64,000 bases of DNA from Streptomyces sp. NBC_00582 (GTDB lineage Bacteria; Actinomycetota; Actinomycetes; Streptomycetales; Streptomycetaceae): assembly GCF_036345155.1 (NCBI RefSeq), contig NZ_CP107772.1, positions 3,472,001-3,536,000 of the forward strand, given 5' to 3'. The notes under the pieces were generated by a model. That model saw only the letters and a list, made by a program, of their open reading frames with translations, was not told the DNA's origin and searched no databases. Made by a program: the position numbers and the translations under genes. Shown piece after piece: positions 41,516 to 50,300 of the stretch; position 1 is the first letter of the stretch, and each line of letters begins with the position of its first letter.

Positions 41516-41869
41516 GACCGCCGACCAGGACTTCCTCGCCGACTGCCGGACCCGGCTCGCCTTCGACCTCGTCACCCACACCTGGAACCCGGTGGTGATC
41601 CGGGCCCTGAAGGAGGGTCCGGCCCGCCCGGGTGAGCTGCGGGCGCGCATCGGCGGGATCAGCCCGAAGGTGCTGACCGAGGCCCTGCGCCGGCTGGAGT
41701 TCAACGGGTTGGTGGCACGGCGGGCGTACGGCGGGTCGCCGCCCCGGGTCGAGTACGCGCTCACCGGTCCGGGGCGGACACTGCTCGCCCCGAGGCCTTC
41801 GGCGCCTGGGCGCACGACCACGGCGACGAGGCGCTGGACGCGCAGGACCGCTACACCCGTGAGGTCTGA
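41516..41869 (+). pseudogene. HxlR-family regulator with a frameshift
   Basis: From ATG 41516 the frame encodes a typical HxlR winged-helix domain: CRTRLAFDLVTHTWNPVVIRAL, then GGISPKVLTEALRRLEFNGLVARR and YALTGPGRTLLAP. At about 41790 the frame breaks; the expected C-terminus (EAFGAWAHDHGDEALDAQD, then RYTREV and TGA at 41867-41869) is present in another frame. A loss of one or four bases at CTCGCCCCGAGG explains it. The read-through frame would run to 41906 into the sigma-factor gene. Either a real decay or an assembly error. The 135 bp upstream (41382-41515) hold no clear gene; a minus-strand frame there (LARAGLLEATAALLIRLWLG) may be a decayed divergent partner. Confidence 0.75.
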
Positions 41870-43557
41870 GCCACCGTCGCCGGGTCGGCCGGGGTGTCGC
41901 GGGTGACGTACTGCGGCACGGGGGTGTCGTCGCCCCCGGTGTCCCGGACCAGGCCGTAGCGCACCGCTCCCTCGGGCGGGCCGGTGACGATGTCTTTCTC
42001 CACGGCGTCCCAGGTGCTGGGGAAGACGCTGACGCCGTAGTCGGCGCCGCGTTCGTTCACGGTGAGGGTGACGCTGCCGTCGACGTAGAAGTACTCGTTC
42101 TGCCACATCTGCTGGGTGCCGGCGGGCAGGACGGTGTATCCGGTGGCCGCGCTGCCCATGCCGGTGGCGGTGGCGTCGGTGGTGCTCGTCGGGTCGTCCA
42201 TCCGGCGCCCGCCGCCCGAGGCGACGTGGAACAGCTTGCCCTTCAGGCCGGTCCAGGACGGCGGGACCAGGCTGCCGGACCGGTACCGCGGCGAGATCTG
42301 CCAGCGCACGAGGACATAGCCCCGGCCGCTGAGGGTGACCGCGTCCCCGCGGTGGTTCATGACGGCATGGGCGCCACCGGTGCTGGTGATGCCGGGCTCG
42401 GGCCGGTGCGGCAGGGCGCCGGGCGGGGTGTCGGGGTCGGGTGCCTTGTCGACGGCGTCGACGACACTGCCGTACTCCGCCTTCCTCGTCGCCGACGGGG
42501 ACGGGGAGGCGGAGGCGGACGCGGATGCCGACGGTGCGGCGGACGGGGTCGGGACCGGCGCGCGCCGCGGCCCGGCGGTGGTGGCCGCAGCCGTGGGGAC
42601 GGTGGTGGTGCGCGGCGGCGGGTCCTCGGGCGGGTGTACGGCGACGTAGACGCCGCCCGCCGCGAGGGTGGCGCCGGCCGTCACCGCGACGGCGGGCTTG
42701 GTCAGCGCGCCCAGCACCTTCGCGGACCAGCCGACGGAGGCGGAGCCCGTCACGGCCGCCGCGGTCTTGCCGCCGAGGCCGAGGGAGAGCGTGAAGCCGA
42801 CCGGGACGGGGACCAGCGCGATGCCGACGAGCAGCCGTTCCGCCGGGACGACGGTCTCGCGGGTGTCCCCGCAGTAGCCGCAGCCCCGGATGTGCCGGGC
42901 CAGCCGTTTGCGCCAGACGGAGTCGGGGCGGCCGTTCCAGCGGGCGGTCAGCTCGCGCAGGTCGGGGCAGGCGCCGTCGAGGGCGCGCACGATGCCCCGG
43001 GAGACCTCGAGGCGTTCCTTCACCCGCTGGACGCGCACGGCGGCGTGCTGCCGGCTGATGCCGACGGCGGCGGCGAGTTCGCGGCGGGTGAGTTCACCGG
43101 CGACCTCCAGCCACCACAGGGACAGCAGCTGACGGTCCTCGTCGTCCAGCCAGCGCACCGCCTCCGCGACCTCGCGCCGCTGACCCTCCAACTGGAGCCT
43201 GAGCACGGTGAGTTCGGCGAAGTCGGCGCTTCCCTCGGGGGCCGCGCTCTCGTCGAGGCGGGTGGCGGTCCTGCGGCGGGCCCGGTCGCGGATCTGCCGC
43301 ATGGCGATCGCCACCAGCCAGGGGCGGAAGCTGTCCGGGTCGCGCAGGGAGCCGAGGTTGTCGACGGCGCGCAGCATGGTCTCCTGGACGACGTCGTCCA
43401 CGTCGGCGTGGCCGTTCAGGGCGCGGCCGACGATGTTGTAGACCAGCGGCAGCCAGCCCGCGACCAGCTCGTCCAGGGCCTGGCGGTCGCCCGCCTGTGC
43501 GGCGGCGACGGTGGCCCGCCAGTGCCGCCCGGCCTCGGCGTCGGCGTACGTCCTCAT
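41851..43557 (-). CDS. ECF sigma factor fused to zinc-binding, transmembrane and extracellular domains
   Basis: A 568-residue protein. Residues 12-95 are sigma region 2 (ELVAGWLPLVYNIVGRAL, DDVVQETMLRAV) and 115-190 region 4 (LTRRELAAAVGISRQHAAVRVQRVKERL). Then comes a putative anti-sigma-like zinc motif H222-x3-C226-x2-C229 (HIRGCGYC), a transmembrane stretch near 286-307, a proline/serine/alanine linker (about 310-365), and an extracellular domain of roughly 190 residues (YVLVRWQISPRYRSGSLVPP). This matches C-terminally extended ECF groups in which sensing and sigma activity are one polypeptide. Its stop overlaps the end of the convergent HxlR remnant by 19 bp. Confidence 0.88.
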   Translation of the reverse strand: MRTYADAEAGRHWRATVAAAQAGDRQALDELVAGWLPLVYNIVGRALNGHADVDDVVQETMLRAVDNLGSLRDPDSFRPWLVAIAMRQIRDRARRRTATRLDESAAPEGSADFAELTVLRLQLEGQRREVAEAVRWLDDEDRQLLSLWWLEVAGELTRRELAAAVGISRQHAAVRVQRVKERLEVSRGIVRALDGACPDLRELTARWNGRPDSVWRKRLARHIRGCGYCGDTRETVVPAERLLVGIALVPVPVGFTLSLGLGGKTAAAVTGSASVGWSAKVLGALTKPAVAVTAGATLAAGGVYVAVHPPEDPPPRTTTVPTAAATTAGPRRAPVPTPSAAPSASASASASPSPSATRKAEYGSVVDAVDKAPDPDTPPGALPHRPEPGITSTGGAHAVMNHRGDAVTLSGRGYVLVRWQISPRYRSGSLVPPSWTGLKGKLFHVASGGGRRMDDPTSTTDATATGMGSAATGYTVLPAGTQQMWQNEYFYVDGSVTLTVNERGADYGVSVFPSTWDAVEKDIVTGPPEGAVRYGLVRDTGGDDTPVPQYVTRDTPADPATVAQTSRV

Positions 43558-43667
43558 GCCCGCACCCTCTCAGCCGGGCCCCCGTGGTTGGCAATGTCGG
43601 AGATCACACCCGAGGGGACGGCCGAACCGGCCAGGGGATAACACTTTTTCGACACCCGTAGGGGCCA

Positions 43668-43696
43668 CCCCTCACAACTCACCCATCGGTGAGGGG
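43668..43696. promoter_or_regulatory. Inverted repeat between the sigma factor and serine hydrolase genes
   Basis: CCCCTCAC (43668-43675) and GTGAGGGG (43689-43696) are exact inverted repeats 13 bp apart in the 264-bp divergent region; CAACTC/GAGTTG gives an alternative overlapping fold. Could be an operator or a leader hairpin for the hydrolase message. Confidence 0.4.
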
Positions 43697-43821
43697 AGTT
43701 GCTCCGGGTCCGGTCAGGGCCGGGTGCCCTCCTCGGTGAGGATCCCTTTCCTCGCGCCGCGCCGGAGGATCTTCACGAACCTTCCGATCACCGCCCCCCT
43801 TCCTTTCCCAGGAGTCCTCGC

Positions 43822-44970
43822 ATGCGCGCTCGTCGCCGCACGACCGTCCTCGCCGCCTCCCTCGTCCTCGCCCTCGCGGCGGCCGGACCGCTGGCCGCCG
43901 CGCCCGCGTTCGCCGCCGCCCCTGCCGTCCAGCGGGCGAGCACGCTCGACGAACAGGCGCTCGCCGCCGCGCTCTCCGGACTCCCGGACGCCGACGCGAC
44001 CGCCGCCCTGGTCCGTGTCGGCGGTAGGGACGGCACCTGGCGCGGCAGCGCGGGAGTGCACGACCTGGCGAGCGGCAGGGCGGCCGATCCGGACGCGCGG
44101 TTCCGGGCCGGGTCGACGACGAAGACGGTGACGGCGGCGGCCGTGCTGCGGCTGGCGGCCGAGGGGAGGGTCGACCTGGACCGGCCGATCCAGCGCTATC
44201 TGCCGGGGCTCCTCGGCCGGCAGTTCCGGCCGATCACCGTTCGGCAGCTGCTCAACCACACCAGCGGCATCCCGGCCGGCGACGGACTCGGGAACACCTT
44301 CGAGGAGGTGTACGCCCATCGCTTCGAGTCGCTCCCCGCGCGGGAGGTCGCGGCCTCGGCGGGGGCGAAGGAGCCCGAGTTCCGCCCGGGGGAGAAGCAG
44401 CACTACCTCAACATCAACTACACGTTCCTCGGCCTGCTGATCGAGAAGGTGACCGGGCGGTCGTACGCCTCCGGGGCCACCCGGCTGGTGCTCGCGCCGG
44501 CCGGCATGCGGGACACGTACTTCCCGGGCAACGACCCGCGCGTCCTCGGCCCGCACAACCACGGCTACCAGGCGGTCAAGAAGGCCGACGGGACCACCGA
44601 GTACGTCGACGTCACCGAGTGGATCCCCGCCGACGAGGCGGCCGGCGGCATGATCTCCACGACCGCCGATCTCGAGCGCCTGCTCACCTCGCTCTTCCGG
44701 GGCCGGATCGTCCCACGGCCGCAGCTGCGGGAGATGTTCACCGTCCCGGCGGGCATCGAGGGCGCCACCTACAGCGCGGGGCTCCAGCGGTTCGAGTACG
44801 AGGGGACGGTCTACTGGCTCAAGTCGGGTGCCCGCTACGGCTACAGCAGCATGATCCTCGGCACCCGCGATCTCAGCCGCACGCTCGTGTACTCGGTCAA
44901 CTCCACGAACGCGAAGGGCGAGGGCCTGAACGCGGTGGCCCAGCGGATCGCCCTGGCGGCGCTCAAGTAG
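43822..44970 (+). CDS. Secreted serine hydrolase of the beta-lactamase / D-alanyl-D-alanine carboxypeptidase family
   Basis: A 382-residue class C beta-lactamase-fold protein. A Sec signal peptide spans about residues 1-32 (cleavage near AFA-AAP). The catalytic SxxK is Ser98-Thr-Thr-Lys101 (GSTTKTVTAAA), the YxN motif is in YLNINYTFLG, and SGIP lies nearby in LLNHTSGIPAG. Members act as D,D-peptidases, esterases or beta-lactamases in the cell envelope; substrate not assignable. ATG at 43822 has CAGGAG upstream. It is divergent from the fused sigma factor, which might respond to the envelope (inference). Confidence 0.88.
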   Translation: MRARRRTTVLAASLVLALAAAGPLAAAPAFAAAPAVQRASTLDEQALAAALSGLPDADATAALVRVGGRDGTWRGSAGVHDLASGRAADPDARFRAGSTTKTVTAAAVLRLAAEGRVDLDRPIQRYLPGLLGRQFRPITVRQLLNHTSGIPAGDGLGNTFEEVYAHRFESLPAREVAASAGAKEPEFRPGEKQHYLNINYTFLGLLIEKVTGRSYASGATRLVLAPAGMRDTYFPGNDPRVLGPHNHGYQAVKKADGTTEYVDVTEWIPADEAAGGMISTTADLERLLTSLFRGRIVPRPQLREMFTVPAGIEGATYSAGLQRFEYEGTVYWLKSGARYGYSSMILGTRDLSRTLVYSVNSTNAKGEGLNAVAQRIALAALK

Positions 44971-44980
44971 GGGTGGCGAG

Positions 44981-44998
44981 GTACCCCTGGGGGGTATA
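44981..44998. promoter_or_regulatory. CsoR-like operator 1
   Basis: GTACCCCTGGGGGGTATA is a near-palindrome of the TACCCC-GGGGTA type bound by copper-sensing CsoR repressors. It overlaps a -10-like TATAAC (44995-45000). Confidence 0.6.
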
Positions 44999-45010
44999 AC
45001 ATCATCGCTG

Positions 45011-45030
45011 AATACCCCCGGGAGGTATTT
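45011..45030. promoter_or_regulatory. CsoR-like operator 2
   Basis: AATACCCCCGGGAGGTATTT is a second CsoR-type near-palindrome, 31 bp centre-to-centre from the first (three helical turns), ending 34 bp before the ATG at 45065. Tandem phased sites argue for repressor control of the secreted protein that follows. Confidence 0.65.
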
Positions 45031-45064
45031 AGCGACGACAGCGGCAATACGACGGGAGCCCGCC

Positions 45065-45940
45065 ATGAAACCCCTCCAGACGATCGGGGCGTTCTCCGCC
45101 GGGCTCGCCGTGGTCTTCGGTGCCGCCTACGGCATCGGGGCGGGGATCGGGCCCGGTTCTCCGCCCCCGCGACCCGCCGCCGCCCACGGCGAGGCGCACT
45201 CCGAGGAGGCGGAGCAGATACAGCTCACCCCGGCCGGACTCCAGGTCTCCGAGGGCGGGCACACCCTCGACCTGGAGACCCGGACCCTGTCCGCCGGCCG
45301 GCCCGGCACCCTGCGCCTCACGATCAGGGACGCGCACGGGGAGCCGGTCACGTCCTACGCGACCGAGCACACCAAGCAGCTCCACCTGATCGTCGCCTCG
45401 CGCGAGCTGACCACCTACCGCCACCTCCACCCCACCCGCGACGCGGACGGCACCTGGAGCACACCGGTCGACCTCCCGACGGCGGGCTCCTACCGCGTCT
45501 TCGCCGACTTCCGCCCCGCCGGGGCGAAGAAGGGCCTCACCCTGGGCGCCGACCTCACCGTCACCGGGCGGTACGAGGCGACCGCACCGGCCCCGCCCTC
45601 CCCCACCACGACCGTCGACGGCTACACCGTCACCCTCGCCGGCCGACTGCGGCCGGGGGCGGAGAGCGACCTCACCTTCACCGTCGAGCGCGACGGCCGA
45701 CCGGTCACCGACCTCCAGCCCTACCTCGGCGCCTACGGCCATCTCGTCGCCCTGCGCTCGGGCGACCTCGCCTACCTCCATGTGCACCCGCACGGCGAGG
45801 CCCGGGAGGGCCGCACCTCGGGCCCGGACGTCTCCTTCGCCGCGACCACGCCCAGCGCGGGCGCCTACCGCCTCTTCCTGGACTTCAAGGCGGGCGGAAC
45901 GGTCCACACGGCGGCCTTCACGGTGCGCACCGGCGCCTAG
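45065..45940 (+). CDS. Secreted or membrane-anchored protein under probable copper control
   Basis: A 291-residue protein with an N-terminal signal/anchor segment (TIGAFSAGLAVVFGAAYGIGAG) followed by a histidine-containing stretch (HGEAHSEEAEQ). The mature part has two related beta-sandwich-like repeats, each with a His-rich strand and an AGSYR/AGAYR turn (LHLIVASRELTTYRHLHP then SYRVFADFRPAG; and LAYLHVHPHGEA then AYRLFLDFKAGG). I do not know its biochemical role; similar proteins are found beside copper chaperone and exporter genes in actinobacteria, and the histidines could bind metal. The two CsoR-like sites upstream support copper induction. It shares a CTAG with the convergent gene's stop. 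Confidence 0.75.
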   Translation: MKPLQTIGAFSAGLAVVFGAAYGIGAGIGPGSPPPRPAAAHGEAHSEEAEQIQLTPAGLQVSEGGHTLDLETRTLSAGRPGTLRLTIRDAHGEPVTSYATEHTKQLHLIVASRELTTYRHLHPTRDADGTWSTPVDLPTAGSYRVFADFRPAGAKKGLTLGADLTVTGRYEATAPAPPSPTTTVDGYTVTLAGRLRPGAESDLTFTVERDGRPVTDLQPYLGAYGHLVALRSGDLAYLHVHPHGEAREGRTSGPDVSFAATTPSAGAYRLFLDFKAGGTVHTAAFTVRTGA

Positions 45941-46827
45941 GGAACCAGCACCAGCCGCCCCCGTACCCCGCCCTCCTCCAGGCGGGCGTGGGCCTTCGCG
46001 GCCTCGTCCAGGGGGTAGGTCTCGGCGACCCGCAGCGTCAGCACCCCCTCGTCCACCAGCGCCGCCAGCTCCGCGAGCCGCGCCCCGTCGGCGGCGACCG
46101 CCACGGCGGCCGTCCGCACCCCGCGCACCGACGCGGGATGCGCGCCGGGCCGCACGCCCACGTAGGCGCCGCCGTCCCGCACCCACTCCAGGGCCGCCCC
46201 ACCGAGCACCGCCGCGTCCAGCACGGCGTCGACGCCGCCCGCCCCGACCTCGCCGGAGGTGAAGCGCGCGGCCCCCAGCGACCGTACGAGCTCCTCGTCG
46301 CCCGCCCTGGCCAGCCCGGTCACCGACACCCCGCGACGGGCGGCGAGCTGGACCGCGAACCCGCCGACCGCGCCCCCGGCGCCGGTCACCAGGAGCGACT
46401 GCCCCTCCTGCAACTCCAGCAGGTCCAGGGCCTGGACGGCGGTCAGGGCGTTCAGGGGCAGCGTCGCGGCATGGACGGCGTCGACCGTGGCCGGCGCCTT
46501 CGCCACCGCGTCCGTCTCGACGACGACGTACTCGGCGTGCGTGCCCACCGGACGGACCATGCCGGGATCCAGCGCCACCACCTCGTCGCCGACGCTCCAC
46601 GCCGTGGCCACGCCCGTCGCGTCCACCGTCCCGGCCACGTCCCAGCCGAACCCGATGCGCTTGCCCGCCCCACCGAAGAACCCGCCCCGCACCCCGGCGT
46701 CCACCGGGTTCAGCGTGGCCGCCGCCACCTTGATCCTCACCTGTCGCGCCCCCGGCTCCGGTACCTCCGTCTCCACGACCTCGACGACCTCGGGCTCACC
46801 GAACGCCCTCACCACTGCGGCACGCAT
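45937..46827 (-). CDS. MDR-family NADPH:quinone oxidoreductase
   Basis: A 296-residue medium-chain dehydrogenase/reductase of the quinone-reductase branch: N-terminal catalytic domain (VRIKVAAATLNPVDAGVRGG, GWDVAGTVDATG) and the cofactor motif LLVTGAGGAVGGFAVQLAARRG. The zinc ligands of alcohol dehydrogenases are absent. It is divergent from an HxlR regulator, the common arrangement for redox- or aldehyde-responsive pairs. Substrate unknown. Confidence 0.88.
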   Translation of the reverse strand: MRAAVVRAFGEPEVVEVVETEVPEPGARQVRIKVAAATLNPVDAGVRGGFFGGAGKRIGFGWDVAGTVDATGVATAWSVGDEVVALDPGMVRPVGTHAEYVVVETDAVAKAPATVDAVHAATLPLNALTAVQALDLLELQEGQSLLVTGAGGAVGGFAVQLAARRGVSVTGLARAGDEELVRSLGAARFTSGEVGAGGVDAVLDAAVLGGAALEWVRDGGAYVGVRPGAHPASVRGVRTAAVAVAADGARLAELAALVDEGVLTLRVAETYPLDEAAKAHARLEEGGVRGRLVLVP

Positions 46828-46895
46828 CTCGACTCCCCATGACTGAAAGGCTGTTGGTGCGGCTTTCCGCCGTACCGCGACAACCGTAGGAAGAG

Positions 46896-46916
46896 CTACT
46901 ATCCATTCGGAAGTAG
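46896..46916. promoter_or_regulatory. Putative HxlR operator
   Basis: CTACT-N11-AGTAG (46896-46916) is an inverted repeat in the 125-bp divergent gap between the MDR gene and the HxlR gene, in its most A+T-rich part. Such spaced palindromes are typical of HxlR dimers. Confidence 0.45.
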
Positions 46917-46952
46917 TTACCTGAGAGTGCCTAGGTCCCCGGGAGGGAAGCC

Positions 46953-47360
46953 ATGGCGACCACCACCGCGGCCCAGCGGCGCGAGCAGGCGCGCGTCGCG
47001 TACGACGCCTTCCTGCGGGCCTGCCCCACCAACGAGCTCCTGGGCCGCCTCAGCGACAAATGGGTCAGTCTCGTCGTCGCCGCCCTCTCGCCCGGACCCC
47101 TGCGCTACAGCGACCTCAGCCGCAAGCTCGCCGGCGTCAGCCCCAAGATGCTCACCCAGACCCTGCGCACCCTGGAGCGCGACGGCCTCCTCAGCCGCAC
47201 CGTCACGCCGTCCGTCCCGGTCCGCGTCGACTACGAACTCACCGACCTCGGCGGCAGCCTCGCCGTCCTCCTGACCGCCGTGAAGGACTGGGCGGAGATT
47301 CACATCGAGGAGGTCCACGAGGCCCGCGAGCGCTACGACACGGCGGCCCAGGACGCTTGA
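46953..47360 (+). CDS. HxlR-family transcriptional regulator
   Basis: A 135-residue winged-helix regulator: CPTNELLGRLSDKWVSLVVAAL, LSRKLAGVSPKMLTQTLRTLERDGL and VRVDYELTDLGGSLAVLLTAVKDW are the family core. There is a cysteine at residue 26 near the start of the domain, the position used for aldehyde or thiol sensing in HypR/HxlR-type proteins. ATG at 46953 follows GGGAGGGAAG. Probably controls the divergent MDR oxidoreductase and itself. Confidence 0.9.
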   Translation: MATTTAAQRREQARVAYDAFLRACPTNELLGRLSDKWVSLVVAALSPGPLRYSDLSRKLAGVSPKMLTQTLRTLERDGLLSRTVTPSVPVRVDYELTDLGGSLAVLLTAVKDWAEIHIEEVHEARERYDTAAQDA

Positions 47361-47364
47361 CGTC

Positions 47365-50300
47365 TCACCTCAGCGGATCCTCCAGCGGCACGTTCCGCAC
47401 CCCCGGCAGATGCCCGTCCAGCTCCCCGGGCTCGAACCGGCACATGCCGACCGCGTGCCAGAACTCGCCGGTGACGTCGCCCTCGTACTTGTAGCCGCCG
47501 GAGGGCGCCAGCGCGGCCCAGCCGCCGGGCAGACCCACCAGGGTGGCGCGCAGGGCCGCCGGGCCGTCGGCCGGGACGTCCCAGAGGCGGACCGTGCCGT
47601 CCTCACCGCCGCTGGCCAGCAGGGAGCCGTCGGGACTGAAGGCGACCGCCAGCACCCGCCCGGTGTGACCGCTCAGCGCGGCCGTCTCCCGCCCGGTGTG
47701 CGCGTCCCACAGCCGGACCGTGCGGTCGTCGCCGGCCGTCGCCAGCAGCGGACGCAGCGGATGCGCCGCGGCCGTCCACAGCTTTCCGGTGTGACCGGAC
47801 AGCCGGTGCACGGCCACCCCGTCCCGCCAGATCACGGCGTCCCCGTCCCAGGCGGCACTGGCCAGCCAGGAGCCGTCGGCGGCGAACGCCACCGCGTACA
47901 CCCGGTCGGTGTGGCCGTCGAGGACCGCGGTGATCCGGCGCTCCTCCAGGTCCCAGACGCGCACCCGGCGGTCGTCGCAGCCGGTGGCGAGGGCCCGCCC
48001 GTCCGCCCGGAAGGCGATGGAGCGGACCCGCCCGAAGTGCTCGCCGATGGTGACGACATGGGCGCCGGTGGCCCGGTACCAGAGGCGGACGGTGTCGTCG
48101 TCGTTGGCGGTGGCGAGCAGATCGCCGTCGGGGCTGAACGCCTCGGCCCAGACGTGGTCGGTCTCCGCGTCCATCTCCCGCTGGTACTCGCCCGTCGAGG
48201 CGTTCCACAGATACAGGTCGCCGTCGCTGCTCGCGGTGGCGAGGAGAGTGCCGCCGGGGCTGAACACGGCCGAGACCAGCCGGTCGCTCTGCCCGGTCAG
48301 CTCCCGAAGCCGCTGTCCGGTATGGGAGTTCCACAGCCGGATCACGCCGTCGTTGCCGCCCGCCGCGAGGATCGAGCCGTCGGAGCTGAAGGACAGCGTG
48401 CCGATCTTCCGGCCGTGGCCGCGCAGGATGCGCCGGCCCTGGCTGGTGGCGGGGTCGTGGAGCCGGACCACCCCGTCGTTGCCGCCGGTGACGAGGAGGG
48501 GCCCGGTGTCCGGGGCGGGGGCGTCGCCGTGCGGGCGGAACTTGCAGACCCAGACCGAGCCCCGGTGCTCGGCGGGCTGCCGGGTGAGCGGGACGGCCAC
48601 CGGGTCCGCGCCCGGCTCGATCCGCCAGAGCCGGACCACGCCCTGGCTGTCCCCGGCGGCGAGCAGGGCGCCGTCCGGGTCGAAGAGCACCTGGTACACG
48701 GCGCCCCGGCAGCCGCCGAGCAGCCCGGCGCCGGTCCCCTCGGCCAGGTCCCACAGCCGCACCTCCCCCTCGGTGTCGCCGCTCACCAGGTAACGGCCGC
48801 CGGGGTGGAAGTCGAGGGTGTAGACCCGGCCGGTGTGCCCGGTGAACTCGTGCCGGAGGCTGCGGTCGGCGACGTTCCAGATCCGGACCGTGCCGCCCTG
48901 CCGCTCGTCGCCGCGGTCACCGGTGGCCAGCAGCGAGCCGTCCGGGCTGAACCGCGCCCGGTACACCGCGCTCTGGTGGCCCGGCAGCTCACCGGCCCAC
49001 CGCCCGGTCGTGAGGTCCCACAGCCGTACGGACGTGGAGGCGTCCCCGGTGACCAGGGTCGTCCCACCGGGTGCGAAGGCCACGGTGTAGACGGGCGCGA
49101 AGTGGCCGGGCAGCCGGTGCAGCGGGGTGCCCGAGGCGGTGTCCCAGACGGTGACCACACCCTCGGCGTCCCCGGTGGCCAGCAGCGAGCCGTCGGCGTC
49201 CGGGGCGACGGGCCACACCCCGCGCGGATGGATGTCCAGCACCTGCAGACAGCGCCCGGACACCGGGTCCCACAGGCGCACGGTCCCGTCGGCGCTGCCG
49301 GTCGCGAGGACCCGCTGCCGGAACTTGACGGCGTAGACGCGGTCGGTGTGCCCCTCCAGGGTGCGCAGGGCGGTGCCGGTGGCCGCGTCGCAGACCAGCA
49401 CCCCGCCGTCCTCGGCGCCGACGGCGAGGAGTTCGCCGTCGGGGCTGTAGGAGATCGGTTCGGGCAGTCGGCTGGTGCGCATGTCGAAGCCGTACGGCAC
49501 CCCCACCGCCGAGGGCCGGAAGCCGGAGTCGACGGCCATACCGGGGGCGAGGGCGGCGGCGGCAAGCTCGGGCGCCCGCAGCAGCCCCTGCTCGGCGGTG
49601 GCGGTGACCAGGGCGGCGCGCTGCCAGCGGCCCCCCTCGACCCGGGCGCCGGTCAGGTCGGTGCGGATGAGCCGGGCCCGGCGCAGGTCGGCGCCGCGCA
49701 GATCGGCGTCGGAGAGGTCGGCGCCGTCGAGCCGGGCGCCGGTCAGCCGGGCGTCGCGCAGGACCGCGCCGGCGAGGTTGGCGCCGACCAGCCGGGCGTC
49801 GGTGAGGTCGGCGCGGGTGAGGTCGACGCCGGAGAAGTCGCGGTAGGAGAGGTCCTCCCCGGCGAGCGCGGCCCCGCGCAGATCGGTGTGGGCGGGCACC
49901 CGCAGCCGGGAGAGGATCTTCACGGCGTTGGCGCGGGCCACCTCGTCCTCGCCGCCGTCGAGTGTGCGCTCGGCCCATGCCTGGCAGGCACGGTGGTCGG
50001 CGAGGTCGCACAGGAACTCCACGGCGAGCTGACTGAGGCGGCGCCGGGCGAGCAGCGCGCTGTCCCCGGCGAGAAGCCGGTTCGCGCACTCACGGGCGAT
50101 GAGCCACTCCACGACCGAGCCGTGGATGAACCGGAACACCCCGTCGTCGCTGCGCACCAGCAGGGTGCCGGAGCCGACGGCGTGGGCGGCCTGCCCCGGG
50201 GAGAGCCGGCCGGCGGCGAGTCCGGTGAGGGTCTCGGCCACATCGGTGAGCTCGTCGAGCCGCAACGACTCCTGGCCGGTCTGCCACAGCCTGAGGGCGA

